Source: CAWKAV01 sp963847735
GTDB lineage: Bacteria > Desulfobacterota > Desulfuromonadia > Desulfuromonadales > BM103
DNA length: 64,000 nt
Direction: 5' to 3'
NCBI GenBank assembly: GCA_963847735.1
Contig: CAWKAV010000030.1
Coordinates: 1-64,000 of the forward strand
The translations under genes were made by a program, and so were the position numbers. Of the stretch, positions 34,652 to 42,601 are shown piece after piece; the stretch's first letter is position 1, and each line of letters begins with the position of its first letter. The notes below the pieces were generated by a model. It had not been told where the DNA came from, did not search any database, and saw only the letters and a list, made by a program, of their open reading frames with translations.

Positions 34652-35470
34652 TTAGTCGCCCTGCGTTTCCTTTTTGCCTGTTGTGTTATCAGTGGCCGCA
34701 CTGCGGGCATAGAGCGCTGCGCCATGGGCGCCGGTGAACTGCGGGAATTCAGGAAGCAGCACCGGCCGGCCGATCAACTCTGCGGCCATCTCGACCAGGT
34801 AGGGGTTGTGGGCGACGACGCCGCCGCTCAAGACCACTTTGTCGGTCAGGGCGTCCATCTCCAGGACCCGCTGGATCATCGAGTAGAAGATGCCCTTGAT
34901 GATGTCGGCGACCGGCTTGCCGTGGCGGATGTTCTCCAAGACCTCTGTGGCCGAAAACACCGTGCAATAGCTGCCGAGTTTGATCATCTCGGTTGCCTGG
35001 CGGGCCAGGTTGTTCATTTCGCCGAGCGGGATATCGAGGCGGCTCGACATCTCCTCGAGAAAGGCCCCGGTCCCGGCTGCGCATTTACGATTCATCTTGA
35101 AGCTGTCGCGCCGTCCTTCAGCATCGAGCTTTATGATCTTGTTGTCCTGGCCGCCGATGTCGATGATGGTGATTGCTTCAGGGAAGCTGTAATGACAGCC
35201 CTTGGCGTGGCAGCCGATTTCGGTTTTGCTTTGATCGGTGATAAAAGCGACGTTGTTGCGCCCGTAGCCGGTGGCGATGGCGCCGATAATGTCACTGCGG
35301 CTGGCACCGGCCTGTTGCAGGGAAACCTCCAGGCATTGCGCCGCAGTCGCGGCAAAATCAATCCCGGATTTTTTAACCGCATGACCGATCAACACACCAT
35401 GTCGGTCGATAACCGCAACCTTGGTGCGTGATGCTCCCATGTCAAGTCCGACATAGATCGGTTGTGCCAT
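34652..35470 (-). CDS. BadF/HgdC-type ATPase activator
   Basis: A 272-residue member of the ASKHA ATPase family that drives low-potential electron transfer into benzoyl-CoA reductases and 2-hydroxyacyl-CoA dehydratases. N-terminal phosphate loop VGLDMGASRTKVAVID, second motif DIGGQDNK, C-terminal VLSGGVVAHN. Two cysteines, C130 (KCAAGTGAFLE) and C169 (YCTVFSATEV), are the pair that share the [4Fe-4S] cluster across the homodimer. It precedes its presumed partner by 19 bases and follows the IclR gene. A single activator is typical of HgdC/FldI systems, whereas class I benzoyl-CoA reductases have two. Confidence 0.88.
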   Translation of the reverse strand: MAQPIYVGLDMGASRTKVAVIDRHGVLIGHAVKKSGIDFAATAAQCLEVSLQQAGASRSDIIGAIATGYGRNNVAFITDQSKTEIGCHAKGCHYSFPEAITIIDIGGQDNKIIKLDAEGRRDSFKMNRKCAAGTGAFLEEMSSRLDIPLGEMNNLARQATEMIKLGSYCTVFSATEVLENIRHGKPVADIIKGIFYSMIQRVLEMDALTDKVVLSGGVVAHNPYLVEMAAELIGRPVLLPEFPQFTGAHGAALYARSAATDNTTGKKETQGD

Positions 35471-35521
35471 TTTCGCCTCCGGGCACAGCGTGGCGTGCCC
35501 CTGTCAACATCGGGATAGTGA

Positions 35522-36445
35522 TTAATATCCAGCCGTTTCCGACTCGATTGTTCTGACCATGTTGACCAGCCTCGGGCCGATGTCGTCCTCGAGCATGTGT
35601 TGGCGCAGCAGGAACGATGGCGCTGCGCAGTTGAAGGTCAGCAGCCGGCAGCCGGCGATCGGCAGCATCGGCACGCCCACGGCATTGACGTCACTGCGCC
35701 AGTCGCCGATCGACAGGCAGAAGCCGTGGTCCTGGTAGTCGCGTAAAGCCTGCTCGATGCCTGCCATATGCTTCGGCCAGCGCTCGGGGTCGCGCTGGCG
35801 GATGTTGTTCATCAATTTTTCGCGTTCATCTTCCGGCAGACCGCATAAAAGTGCTCTGCCCATGGCGGTGGTTGCGATGGGGACACGGGTGCCGGGCTCG
35901 CGGCGCAGGGACACGGTGGCGGCTGTGCTGTGGCGGCCATCGAGGTAGACCATGCCGAGCCGGTCGCGGGAGCCAACCGAAACGACCGTGTGTGAATAGT
36001 CAGCAAGCTCCTGCATCAGGGGCCGGGCAATTTTCAGAACATCCATATTAGCCAGAAATGAAAAACCGAGCGAGAGGACGCCGGAGCCAAGTTGGTACTT
36101 GCCCAGCTTCTCATCGTGGTAGAGGTAGCCCATGCGGGTCAGGGTGTAGGTCAGGCGGGAGACGGTCGGTTTTGGAAGTCCGGTGCGAACCGAGATGTCC
36201 TGGTTTCCCAGATGTCGATCGTTAGGTTTGAAACAGCGCAGAACCTCCAGGCCACGGGCCAGAGCCGTCACAAACTGGCGGTCCTTGTCGTTGTCTTGCA
36301 GAAGGTCGATGCCATCCCGCGCGATGAGCTCTGCTTTGCTGCCCCTGAGATTTAATGCTGTATTGTCATTCATGGGCGTTTGCTCCGGAGCCTTGCCGTT
36401 GGAGAACTCACGATCAGGAGAGGCCAAATATATTGGTGACCCCAT
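35522..36445 (-). CDS. IclR-family transcriptional regulator
   Basis: A 307-residue regulator: winged helix-turn-helix at about residues 55-115 (ALARGLEVLRCF, ISVRTGLPKPTVSRLTYTL) and an IclR effector domain (GMVYLDGRHS, RVPIATTAMGRALLCGL, VNAVGVPML). It starts at 36445 or at an internal ATG (36373). It is divergent from the ring-cleavage operon at 36865 and heads the minus-strand activation genes, so it is placed to control both. IclR regulators of aromatic catabolism usually bind an aromatic acid or CoA thioester. Confidence 0.88.
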   Translation of the reverse strand: MGSPIYLASPDREFSNGKAPEQTPMNDNTALNLRGSKAELIARDGIDLLQDNDKDRQFVTALARGLEVLRCFKPNDRHLGNQDISVRTGLPKPTVSRLTYTLTRMGYLYHDEKLGKYQLGSGVLSLGFSFLANMDVLKIARPLMQELADYSHTVVSVGSRDRLGMVYLDGRHSTAATVSLRREPGTRVPIATTAMGRALLCGLPEDEREKLMNNIRQRDPERWPKHMAGIEQALRDYQDHGFCLSIGDWRSDVNAVGVPMLPIAGCRLLTFNCAAPSFLLRQHMLEDDIGPRLVNMVRTIESETAGY

Positions 36446-36526
36446 ATCGAGTTGTTCCTTGGTTTTTAATCTCTACCTAAAAGGATAGTCCGTGTCAAGG
36501 AATAAAACAATGTTATTTGAAAATGT

Positions 36527-36543
36527 ATTTCGCACAGCGAAAT
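36527..36543. promoter_or_regulatory. Candidate IclR operator 1
   Basis: Perfect palindrome ATTTCGC-ACA-GCGAAAT about 85 bases upstream of the IclR start. It shares its core TTTCGC-N3-GCGAAA with site 2. Confidence 0.6.
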
Positions 36544-36736
36544 TATTTAACGGTGAACTGACGTGATATTTTCGTTGATATTATACAGTAAATGCGAATA
36601 TATTTATGATTGTATATGAAATTATCTGCGTAAAAATAGCATGTTGCCAATATTACTCGACAACGGTAATTAATTATCAAGAAAAATATTTACAAACGGA
36701 GTGTTGTCGGGTAGGATTCTTGATAAATGAAAGCGA

Positions 36737-36753
36737 GTTTCGCATTGCGAAAC
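36737..36753. promoter_or_regulatory. Candidate IclR operator 2
   Basis: Perfect palindrome GTTTCGC-ATT-GCGAAAC, 111 bases before the ATG of the fused dehydrogenase/hydratase gene. Its centre is 210 bp from that of site 1, close to 20 helical turns. Confidence 0.6.
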
Positions 36754-36864
36754 ATGTTTGATTGCTGTCAGATGACAAGACTCGCTGCAAGATGTTGCGT
36801 CCAGCAGCTAAGTAATCTCCTAAACCTTATATGTCGGACAATCTATTTAAAAGAGGGCAAGCGA

Positions 36865-38880
36865 ATGAAACCTATTACAACTGTAGGCGTTGTTGGTGCT
36901 GGGACCATGGGCGCGGCCATCGCTCAACACTTTGTCATGAAGGGCCTGTCGGTCATTCTGGTTGATCAGCAGCAGCAATTTCTGGATCGTGGCCTTGCCA
37001 CCATGCGCGCATCACTGGCAGAGGCCTTGCAGCGCGGCCTGATCGATCAGCAGACCTTTGATGAGATCCTCGGCAGGTTGCACTGTACGGTCGACAAGTC
37101 CGAACTGGCAAAGGCTGGCCTGGTGGTCGAGGCGATCTTCGAAAATCTTCAAGTGAAAAAGGCTCTGTTTGCCGAACTGGAACAGATCGTTGACAAGGAC
37201 TGCATCCTGGCCAGCAATACGTCCTCGTTCCTGATCACTGAAATTGCCGCCGGTCTTAAGTCCGCCGGGCGCGTGGTCGGAGTCCACTATTTTTACCATG
37301 CTGCCAAGAACAAGCTGGTCGAGCTGATCCCCGGCAAACAATCGTCGCCGGAGATCGTCGCTGCCCTGGAAAACTTCTACACATTCTATAGCAAGACACC
37401 GATCCTGGTGAAAGATGCTCCCGGCTTTGCCGTCAACCGTTTCTTCGTGCCCTGGTTGAACGAAGCGGCCCGCCTCTACGAGGAAGGTTACGGCAGCATC
37501 GACTTCATTGATCGTATCGCCTGCAAAGTCTTCGGCGTCGGTATGGGTCCCTTCGCGCTGATGAACGCGACCGGCGTGCCGATCGGCAGGCATGCCGCTG
37601 ATGGCCTGGCCAGTGTCCTCGGCGATTTTTATGCACCGGCAGAAGTTCTCTGCCAACAGGTCGAGGCCAAACAGAATTGGGATCTGGCCGACACCCGGCT
37701 GCTCGCTGGCGGGTCGAACCAGGAGGCTGTCGTCACCCGCCGCCTGGTTGGAGCCAGCCTCGGTGTGGCGGCGCAGATGGTTGAAGAAGGGGTCGTCAAT
37801 GCGACCTCGGCCGATCTGGGCGCACGTGCCGGGTTGCGTTGGCCGGCCGGTCCCTTCGAGCTGCTCCAGAATCTCGGTACCGCAAAAGTCGCCGGCATGG
37901 TGGAGAGCGTCTTCTCTGCCTGGAACCTGGCGGTTCCGGCCATTCTGACCGATCCGTCTCTGGCCCATAAACTGCAGCTCGATTGGGTGACGACCGAGGT
38001 GATCGGCGACGCCGGTTTTATTATTTTCGACCTTCCGGACCGCATGAACCCGCTCGGTGAAACGGTGATGAGTCAGTTGGACCGATGTGTCGATGAGCTC
38101 AATGCCCGCACCGATATCAGCAGAATCTTTCTGCATGGCAAGGGCAAGGCGTTTATCGCCGGCGCCGACGTCAAGTTTTTCCACGATGCAATGCTTGCCG
38201 GTGACCTGCAGCGGATCCATAGCTTCGCGGCGTTCGGCCAGCGCGTGCTGAACAAGATCAGTGCTTCCAGCAAGGCCACTTATGCCTATCTCGACGGCAT
38301 GGCGCTCGGCGGCGGACTTGAGCTGGCTTTGGCCTGCGATTACCGGATCGGTACAAAAAATTCGTTGCTGGCCTTCCCGGAGACCGGTATCGGTATCTAT
38401 CCCGGACTCGGCGGCACCCAGCGTACCAGTCGCCTGATCGGTATCGCCCGCACCAAGCAGCTGGTTGCCAGCGGTCAGTTCCTCAACGCCAGGCAGGCTT
38501 TTGCCTATGGTATGATCGACACCATCATGGAGCCGCTGCTCGACTGGCGGGATCTGGCAAAAGTGTCCGTCGACAAGGCCCAGGCCGGCCGTACCGAAGA
38601 GAATGCGCAGGACGTTGAATTCTGCCATTTCAATGGCGATCCTGGCGATCCGCTTCTGGCCCGTGAGGAATTTGCGAAACTGGCCAAGTCCATCAGCCGC
38701 AAGGCGCCGCTTGCCTTGCAGGCTGCCATGAGCCTGATCGACAAGGGTTTCGAGCTGGATCTTCAGGCCGGGTTGCAGATGGAGCTCGATGGCATGATCG
38801 CCATCTTTGCCACTGAAGACGCTATGACCGGCATGTCAAGTTTCCTGACCGGCCAGAGACCGAACTATGTTGGAAAATAA
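36865..38880 (+). CDS. 3-hydroxyacyl-CoA dehydrogenase fused to enoyl-CoA hydratase
   Basis: A 671-residue two-domain enzyme. Residues about 1-395 are a 3-hydroxyacyl-CoA dehydrogenase (VGVVGAGTMGAAIAQHF; ASNTSS; GVHYFYHAAKNKLVELI). Residues about 410-671 are a crotonase-fold hydratase (FIAGADVKFFHD; LDGMALGGGLELALACDYRIG; FPETGIGIYPGLGGTQ). The order is reversed compared with FadB/FadJ, where the hydratase comes first. It would hydrate and oxidise the acyl-CoA chain after ring opening (pimelyl-CoA derivatives). ATG 36865 follows GAGGGCAAGCG; the longer frame has an implausible Cys-rich leader overlapping the operator. It is the first gene of the plus-strand operon. Confidence 0.9.
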   Translation: MKPITTVGVVGAGTMGAAIAQHFVMKGLSVILVDQQQQFLDRGLATMRASLAEALQRGLIDQQTFDEILGRLHCTVDKSELAKAGLVVEAIFENLQVKKALFAELEQIVDKDCILASNTSSFLITEIAAGLKSAGRVVGVHYFYHAAKNKLVELIPGKQSSPEIVAALENFYTFYSKTPILVKDAPGFAVNRFFVPWLNEAARLYEEGYGSIDFIDRIACKVFGVGMGPFALMNATGVPIGRHAADGLASVLGDFYAPAEVLCQQVEAKQNWDLADTRLLAGGSNQEAVVTRRLVGASLGVAAQMVEEGVVNATSADLGARAGLRWPAGPFELLQNLGTAKVAGMVESVFSAWNLAVPAILTDPSLAHKLQLDWVTTEVIGDAGFIIFDLPDRMNPLGETVMSQLDRCVDELNARTDISRIFLHGKGKAFIAGADVKFFHDAMLAGDLQRIHSFAAFGQRVLNKISASSKATYAYLDGMALGGGLELALACDYRIGTKNSLLAFPETGIGIYPGLGGTQRTSRLIGIARTKQLVASGQFLNARQAFAYGMIDTIMEPLLDWRDLAKVSVDKAQAGRTEENAQDVEFCHFNGDPGDPLLAREEFAKLAKSISRKAPLALQAAMSLIDKGFELDLQAGLQMELDGMIAIFATEDAMTGMSSFLTGQRPNYVGK

Positions 38881-38927
38881 TAATCAACAAGATATATGCT
38901 TCTAAAACAATAATTTGAGGAGACATC

Positions 38928-40193
38928 ATGAAAGCAATGGTTCAAGGATTTCACAACAAGCAGGTCGGCTGTGGTGCGCTTTTTGAGGATGTCTACCTGC
39001 TCGAAGGGAAACGCACCCCGTTCGGCAAGTACACCGGCAGCCTCTCGACAGTGTCACCGACCGACCTGGGAATTCTCGCCAGCCGTGCCGCGATCGAAGC
39101 CAGTGGAGTGCCGGCCAGCGATATTGACCAGACCATCGTTGCCAACATCGGCCAGGCCAGTGCAGACTGCTTCTTTCTGCCGCGCCACATCGCCCTTTAC
39201 AGCGGTGCTTCTATCGAGAGTACTGCTCTCCTGACCCAGCGAATCTGCGGTTCGGGAATCGAACTGCTGGGGCAGGCCGCAGAGCAGATCGCTCTCGGCA
39301 AGGCCAACCTGGTGCTGGGTTGCGGTACAGACGCCATGAGTCGCTTCCCGCTCGCCTCCTATTCTGCACGGCAAGGTTTTCAGCTGGGACAGCCCGAGTT
39401 CATTGATCTGCTCTGGGAAGCCCTCAACGATACCGCGGCCGTGCCTATGGGCTGCACTGCCGATAACCTGGCCAGGGAGTTCACTTTGACGCGGCAGGAA
39501 GTTGATGCTTTTGCCTTTCGCAGCCAGCAGCGCTATGCCAACGCCCAGGCAGCCGACTTTTTTCAGCAGGAGATCGTACCGGTCGCAGCCAAGGGCGTGC
39601 TGGAGATGGACAATTTCAAACCGCGCAAATATCGCTGCAACGGTCGCGACGGTATCAGCGCTGATGAGCATCCGCGCCAGGCCACCATGGAGCAGTTGGC
39701 CAAACTGCCATTTGTCTTCAGCAAAGAGGGCCCGACCACTGCCGGCAGCGCCTCGGGCATTGTCGATGGTGCCGCAGCTCTGCTGGTCGCCTCGGGTGAC
39801 TACGTGCGCGCCAACGGTTTGAAGCCGCTGGGCAGGATACGCGGATTTGCGTCGACCGGCGTGCTGCCCGAAATCATGGGCATAGGACCGGTGCCGGCAA
39901 TCCGCATGCTGCTCGACAAGGCCGGCCTGTCCATCAACGACATCGACCGTTTTGAAATCAATGAAGCCTTTTCGGCACAGTGCCTGGCAGTAGCCAGGGC
40001 GCTGGAGCTTGACCAGGACAAACTCAACGTTAACGGTGGTGCGATTGCCATCGGTCATCCTCTCGGTGCGACCGGTGTGCGCCTGGCTTTGACCTGCCTG
40101 AAAACCCTGCAGCGCGACAGCAAGCAATTGGGCATCGCTTCGGCCTGCATCGGCGGCGGGCAGGGCATCGCCATGATCATGGAGGCCTGCTGA
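38928..40193 (+). CDS. Acetyl-CoA acetyltransferase (thiolase), copy 1
   Basis: A 421-residue thiolase. The acyl-Cys is in QRICGSGIELLGQAAEQI near residue 107, the catalytic His in GHPLGATGVRLAL, and the second Cys in ASACIGGGQGIAMI. NEAFSAQ and GGAIAIGHP are typical. It cleaves a 3-ketoacyl-CoA, here probably 3-ketopimelyl-CoA, to glutaryl-CoA and acetyl-CoA, or a shorter ketoacyl-CoA. GAGGAG precedes the ATG. The stop codon overlaps the start of the following SDR gene. The N-terminus has about 20 extra residues before the usual DVYLLEGKRTP. Confidence 0.9.
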   Translation: MKAMVQGFHNKQVGCGALFEDVYLLEGKRTPFGKYTGSLSTVSPTDLGILASRAAIEASGVPASDIDQTIVANIGQASADCFFLPRHIALYSGASIESTALLTQRICGSGIELLGQAAEQIALGKANLVLGCGTDAMSRFPLASYSARQGFQLGQPEFIDLLWEALNDTAAVPMGCTADNLAREFTLTRQEVDAFAFRSQQRYANAQAADFFQQEIVPVAAKGVLEMDNFKPRKYRCNGRDGISADEHPRQATMEQLAKLPFVFSKEGPTTAGSASGIVDGAAALLVASGDYVRANGLKPLGRIRGFASTGVLPEIMGIGPVPAIRMLLDKAGLSINDIDRFEINEAFSAQCLAVARALELDQDKLNVNGGAIAIGHPLGATGVRLALTCLKTLQRDSKQLGIASACIGGGQGIAMIMEAC

Positions 40194-40960
40194 TGGCCAC
40201 AGGGCGGAATGACACCGCAAACCGGGTGGTCGTGATCACCGGCGCAGGTCAGGGTATAGGGGCTGCCATAGCGCGCCGATTTGCCGATCAGGGTGCACGC
40301 CTGGCCCTGGCAGATGTCAACGCCGAACACTTGCGTCAACTGGTCGCAAGCCTGGAAGCTTCCGGCTGTGAAGTTTTACCGGTCACTGTTGATGTCGCCT
40401 GCAAGCAGCAGGTCCAGCAGATGGTGGCACAGGTTCTCGAAAAGTTCGGCGGCATCGACGTGCTGGTCAATAATGCCGGTATCATCCGTGACAACCTGAT
40501 CAGCAACATCTCCGAGCAGGATTGGGACCAGGTCCTTGATGTCAACCTCAAGGGAGCTTTCCTCTGCTGTCAGGCGGTTTTCCCAACTCTGAAAAGTCAG
40601 CGTTACGGCAAGATCGTCAATATTGTCTCGCGCGCCTGGCTCGGCAGTATCGGCCAGGCCAACTATACTGCCAGCAAGGGGGGACTGGTCAGCCTGACCC
40701 GCTCGCTGGCCCTCGAATTCGCCCGCTTCCAGATTAATGTCAACGCAGTAGCGCCGGGAGCGATCGACTCGCCGATGACCCAGGGGCTGAGCGACGAGGC
40801 GCGCGAACGCTTGATTCGCATGCAGCCGACCGGCAAGATGGGCAAGGTCGAGGATATCGCCGCTGCTGTGGCCTTTCTGGCTTCGGAAGATGCCGAGTTC
40901 ATTACCGGCCAGGTGCTGCATGTCGACGGCGGCAAGAGCTGCGGGCTGCTGTCACTCTAA
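40193..40960 (+). CDS. Short-chain dehydrogenase/reductase, 3-hydroxyacyl-type
   Basis: A 255-residue SDR. Cofactor motif VVVITGAGQGIGAAIARRF, NNAG, and the active-site YTASK. The serine region reads NIVSRAWLGSIGQANY, one residue shorter than in FabG between Ser and Tyr. An Asp at the end of beta-2 (LALADVN) suggests NAD(H). Relatives include FabG-like and BadH-type 2-hydroxycyclohexanecarboxyl-CoA dehydrogenases, so it may oxidise a 3-hydroxyacyl-CoA or alicyclic hydroxyacyl-CoA. It lies between two thiolases. Confidence 0.85.
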   Translation: MATGRNDTANRVVVITGAGQGIGAAIARRFADQGARLALADVNAEHLRQLVASLEASGCEVLPVTVDVACKQQVQQMVAQVLEKFGGIDVLVNNAGIIRDNLISNISEQDWDQVLDVNLKGAFLCCQAVFPTLKSQRYGKIVNIVSRAWLGSIGQANYTASKGGLVSLTRSLALEFARFQINVNAVAPGAIDSPMTQGLSDEARERLIRMQPTGKMGKVEDIAAAVAFLASEDAEFITGQVLHVDGGKSCGLLSL

Positions 40961-40969
40961 AGGACAACC

Positions 40970-42115
40970 ATGAACGCTTACCTGGTCGAAGCCAAACGGA
41001 CCGCGATCGGCAAGGCCCATCCTGACAAAGGGTTGTTTCGCGAGGTGCGGGCTGACGAGATGCTTGCGGCCCTGATGCGCGGATTGCTTGATGGCATCAA
41101 TGCCGATGAAGCTTTGACCGGGATGATCGACGATGTCTATATCGGTTGTGTCGGTCAGCATCTGGAACAGGGTAAAAATATCGCTCGTCTCTCGTTGCTG
41201 CTGGCCGGGCTGCCCGCGTCTCTACCGGGCGTCACCATCAATCGCCTCTGTGCCTCCAGTTTGCAGGCCTTCAATTTTGCCGCCTCGACGATTGCCGCCG
41301 GCAACGCCGACCTGCTGCTGGCCGGTGGCGTCGAGCATATGGGGCATGTGCCGATGGCGGCGGCGCTTAATTACAACCAGCAGCTGCTCGATCGCTACGA
41401 GTTCCCTTTTACCAACATGGGGTTGACCGCAGAGAAGGTTGCGCAGCTCTACTCGATCAGCCGTGTCGAGCAGGATGAGTTCGCCGTTGAGAGTCACCGC
41501 CGGGCGGTGGCCGCGCAACAGGCCGGCCACTTTGCCAGGGAGATTCTGTCCATCCCGGTCGGTGACTCGGTCGCAGACCATGATCAGTCGCCGCGCTCCG
41601 GCACTAACAGTACCGATCTCGCTAAGCTGAAAACGATCTTCATGGAGAACGGCACCGTCACAGCGGGCAACAGTTCGCCTCTCAACGATGGCGCCAGCCT
41701 GAGCCTGCTCGCCTCCGATGTTGCCTGCGAGCGCCTCGCGCTGCAGCGCCGGGCCCGGGTGGTCGATTTTGCCGTGGTCGGCCTCGATCCCTGTCAGATG
41801 GGCATGGGGCCGGTTCCGGCGATTCGCAAGCTGTTGCAGAAAACCGGCCTCTCGGTTGATGATATCGATCTTTTCGAGCTGAACGAGGCCTTTGCCAGCC
41901 AGGCGATCGCCTGCGTGAATGAATTGCAGCTGCCTTCCGAAAAGGTCAATCCCTGGGGCGGTGCCATTGCTCTCGGTCATCCGTTGGGGTCGACCGGCAC
42001 CCGATTGATCACCACCTTGCTGAATGGTCTCGAGTTCAGCGGTGGCCGATACGGGATCGCCTCGTTGTGCATCGGCCACGGGCAGGGCATGGCGACCCTG
42101 ATTGAAAGGCTGTAG
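40970..42115 (+). CDS. Acetyl-CoA acetyltransferase (thiolase), copy 2
   Basis: A 381-residue thiolase of the usual length. The acyl-Cys lies in NRLCASSLQAFNFAA near residue 90, His in GHPLGSTGTRLI, and Cys in SLCIGHGQGMATL; NEAFASQ is present. It is clearly diverged from copy 1, so the two probably act on chain lengths that differ, for example a C7 ring-opening product and acetoacetyl-CoA. It ends with TAG and the thioesterase begins 9 bases later. Confidence 0.9.
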   Translation: MNAYLVEAKRTAIGKAHPDKGLFREVRADEMLAALMRGLLDGINADEALTGMIDDVYIGCVGQHLEQGKNIARLSLLLAGLPASLPGVTINRLCASSLQAFNFAASTIAAGNADLLLAGGVEHMGHVPMAAALNYNQQLLDRYEFPFTNMGLTAEKVAQLYSISRVEQDEFAVESHRRAVAAQQAGHFAREILSIPVGDSVADHDQSPRSGTNSTDLAKLKTIFMENGTVTAGNSSPLNDGASLSLLASDVACERLALQRRARVVDFAVVGLDPCQMGMGPVPAIRKLLQKTGLSVDDIDLFELNEAFASQAIACVNELQLPSEKVNPWGGAIALGHPLGSTGTRLITTLLNGLEFSGGRYGIASLCIGHGQGMATLIERL

Positions 42116-42124
42116 AGGGCGATC

Positions 42125-42601
42125 ATGAAGAAACACTCCGAAATTGACGTTGAAGTCCGTTATGCCGAAACCGACCAGATGGGCATCGTCCATCACGCCA
42201 ACTACCTGGTCTGGTTCGAGCTGGCCCGGACCCGCTTCTGTGCCGAGACCGGCAAATCCTATCCGGAGATCGAAGCGCTCGGTTACTTCCTGATCATCAC
42301 CAGAGCGCAGCAGGACTACCGGTTGGCGGCCTGCTACGGCGATACGGTCAGGGTCTCCTGCTGGCTCGACTGGGTGGCGAGTCGCAGCCTGCAATTCGGC
42401 TACCGGGTCATGCGTGGCGACCAGCTGCTCTCGACCGGCTTTACCAGGCATCTCTGGGTGAGAAAAGAATCAAGGCGGCCTTGCAGTATGCCGGACAGCC
42501 TGCGTGACATATATTTAAAGTTTGCCGACCAGTCAACCTTTCAAGGACCTGATGACAAGAAACCTCAAAACGATTCACAGGAGAAGACACCATGTCCATA
42601 G
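42125..42601 (+). CDS. YbgC/4-hydroxybenzoyl-CoA thioesterase-like hotdog protein
   Basis: A 158-residue hotdog-fold thioesterase: VEVRYAETDQMGIVHHANYLVWFELART contains the catalytic Asp and the surrounding pattern of the 4HBT/YbgC group. The C-terminal 25 residues are polar and not conserved-looking. In aromatic degradation clusters such enzymes release CoA from dead-end thioesters. Its last 10 bases overlap the start of the next gene. Confidence 0.85.
   Translation: MKKHSEIDVEVRYAETDQMGIVHHANYLVWFELARTRFCAETGKSYPEIEALGYFLIITRAQQDYRLAACYGDTVRVSCWLDWVASRSLQFGYRVMRGDQLLSTGFTRHLWVRKESRRPCSMPDSLRDIYLKFADQSTFQGPDDKKPQNDSQEKTPCP

Larger units (their letters stand above)
36446..36864. promoter_or_regulatory. 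Divergent control region between IclR gene and ring-cleavage operon
   Basis: A 419-base AT-rich gap with no gene. It contains two 17-bp palindromes (36527-36543 and 36737-36753, listed separately). It must hold the promoter of the plus-strand operon and that of the regulator. An AT-rich stretch at 36555-36680 separates the two sites. I could not fix -35/-10 boxes with confidence. Confidence 0.6.

Noticed and set aside
31221..34737. Long plus-strand frames opposite the ACD and BcrB-like genes
   Set aside because: Antisense shadows with low-complexity, Gln/Asp-rich translations; the minus-strand genes carry the motifs.
37012..38628. 538-codon open frame opposite the dehydrogenase/hydratase fusion
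   Set aside because: It is antisense to a gene with clear domains on the plus strand, has no ribosome binding site or family pattern, and comes from codon bias of the GC-rich sense strand.
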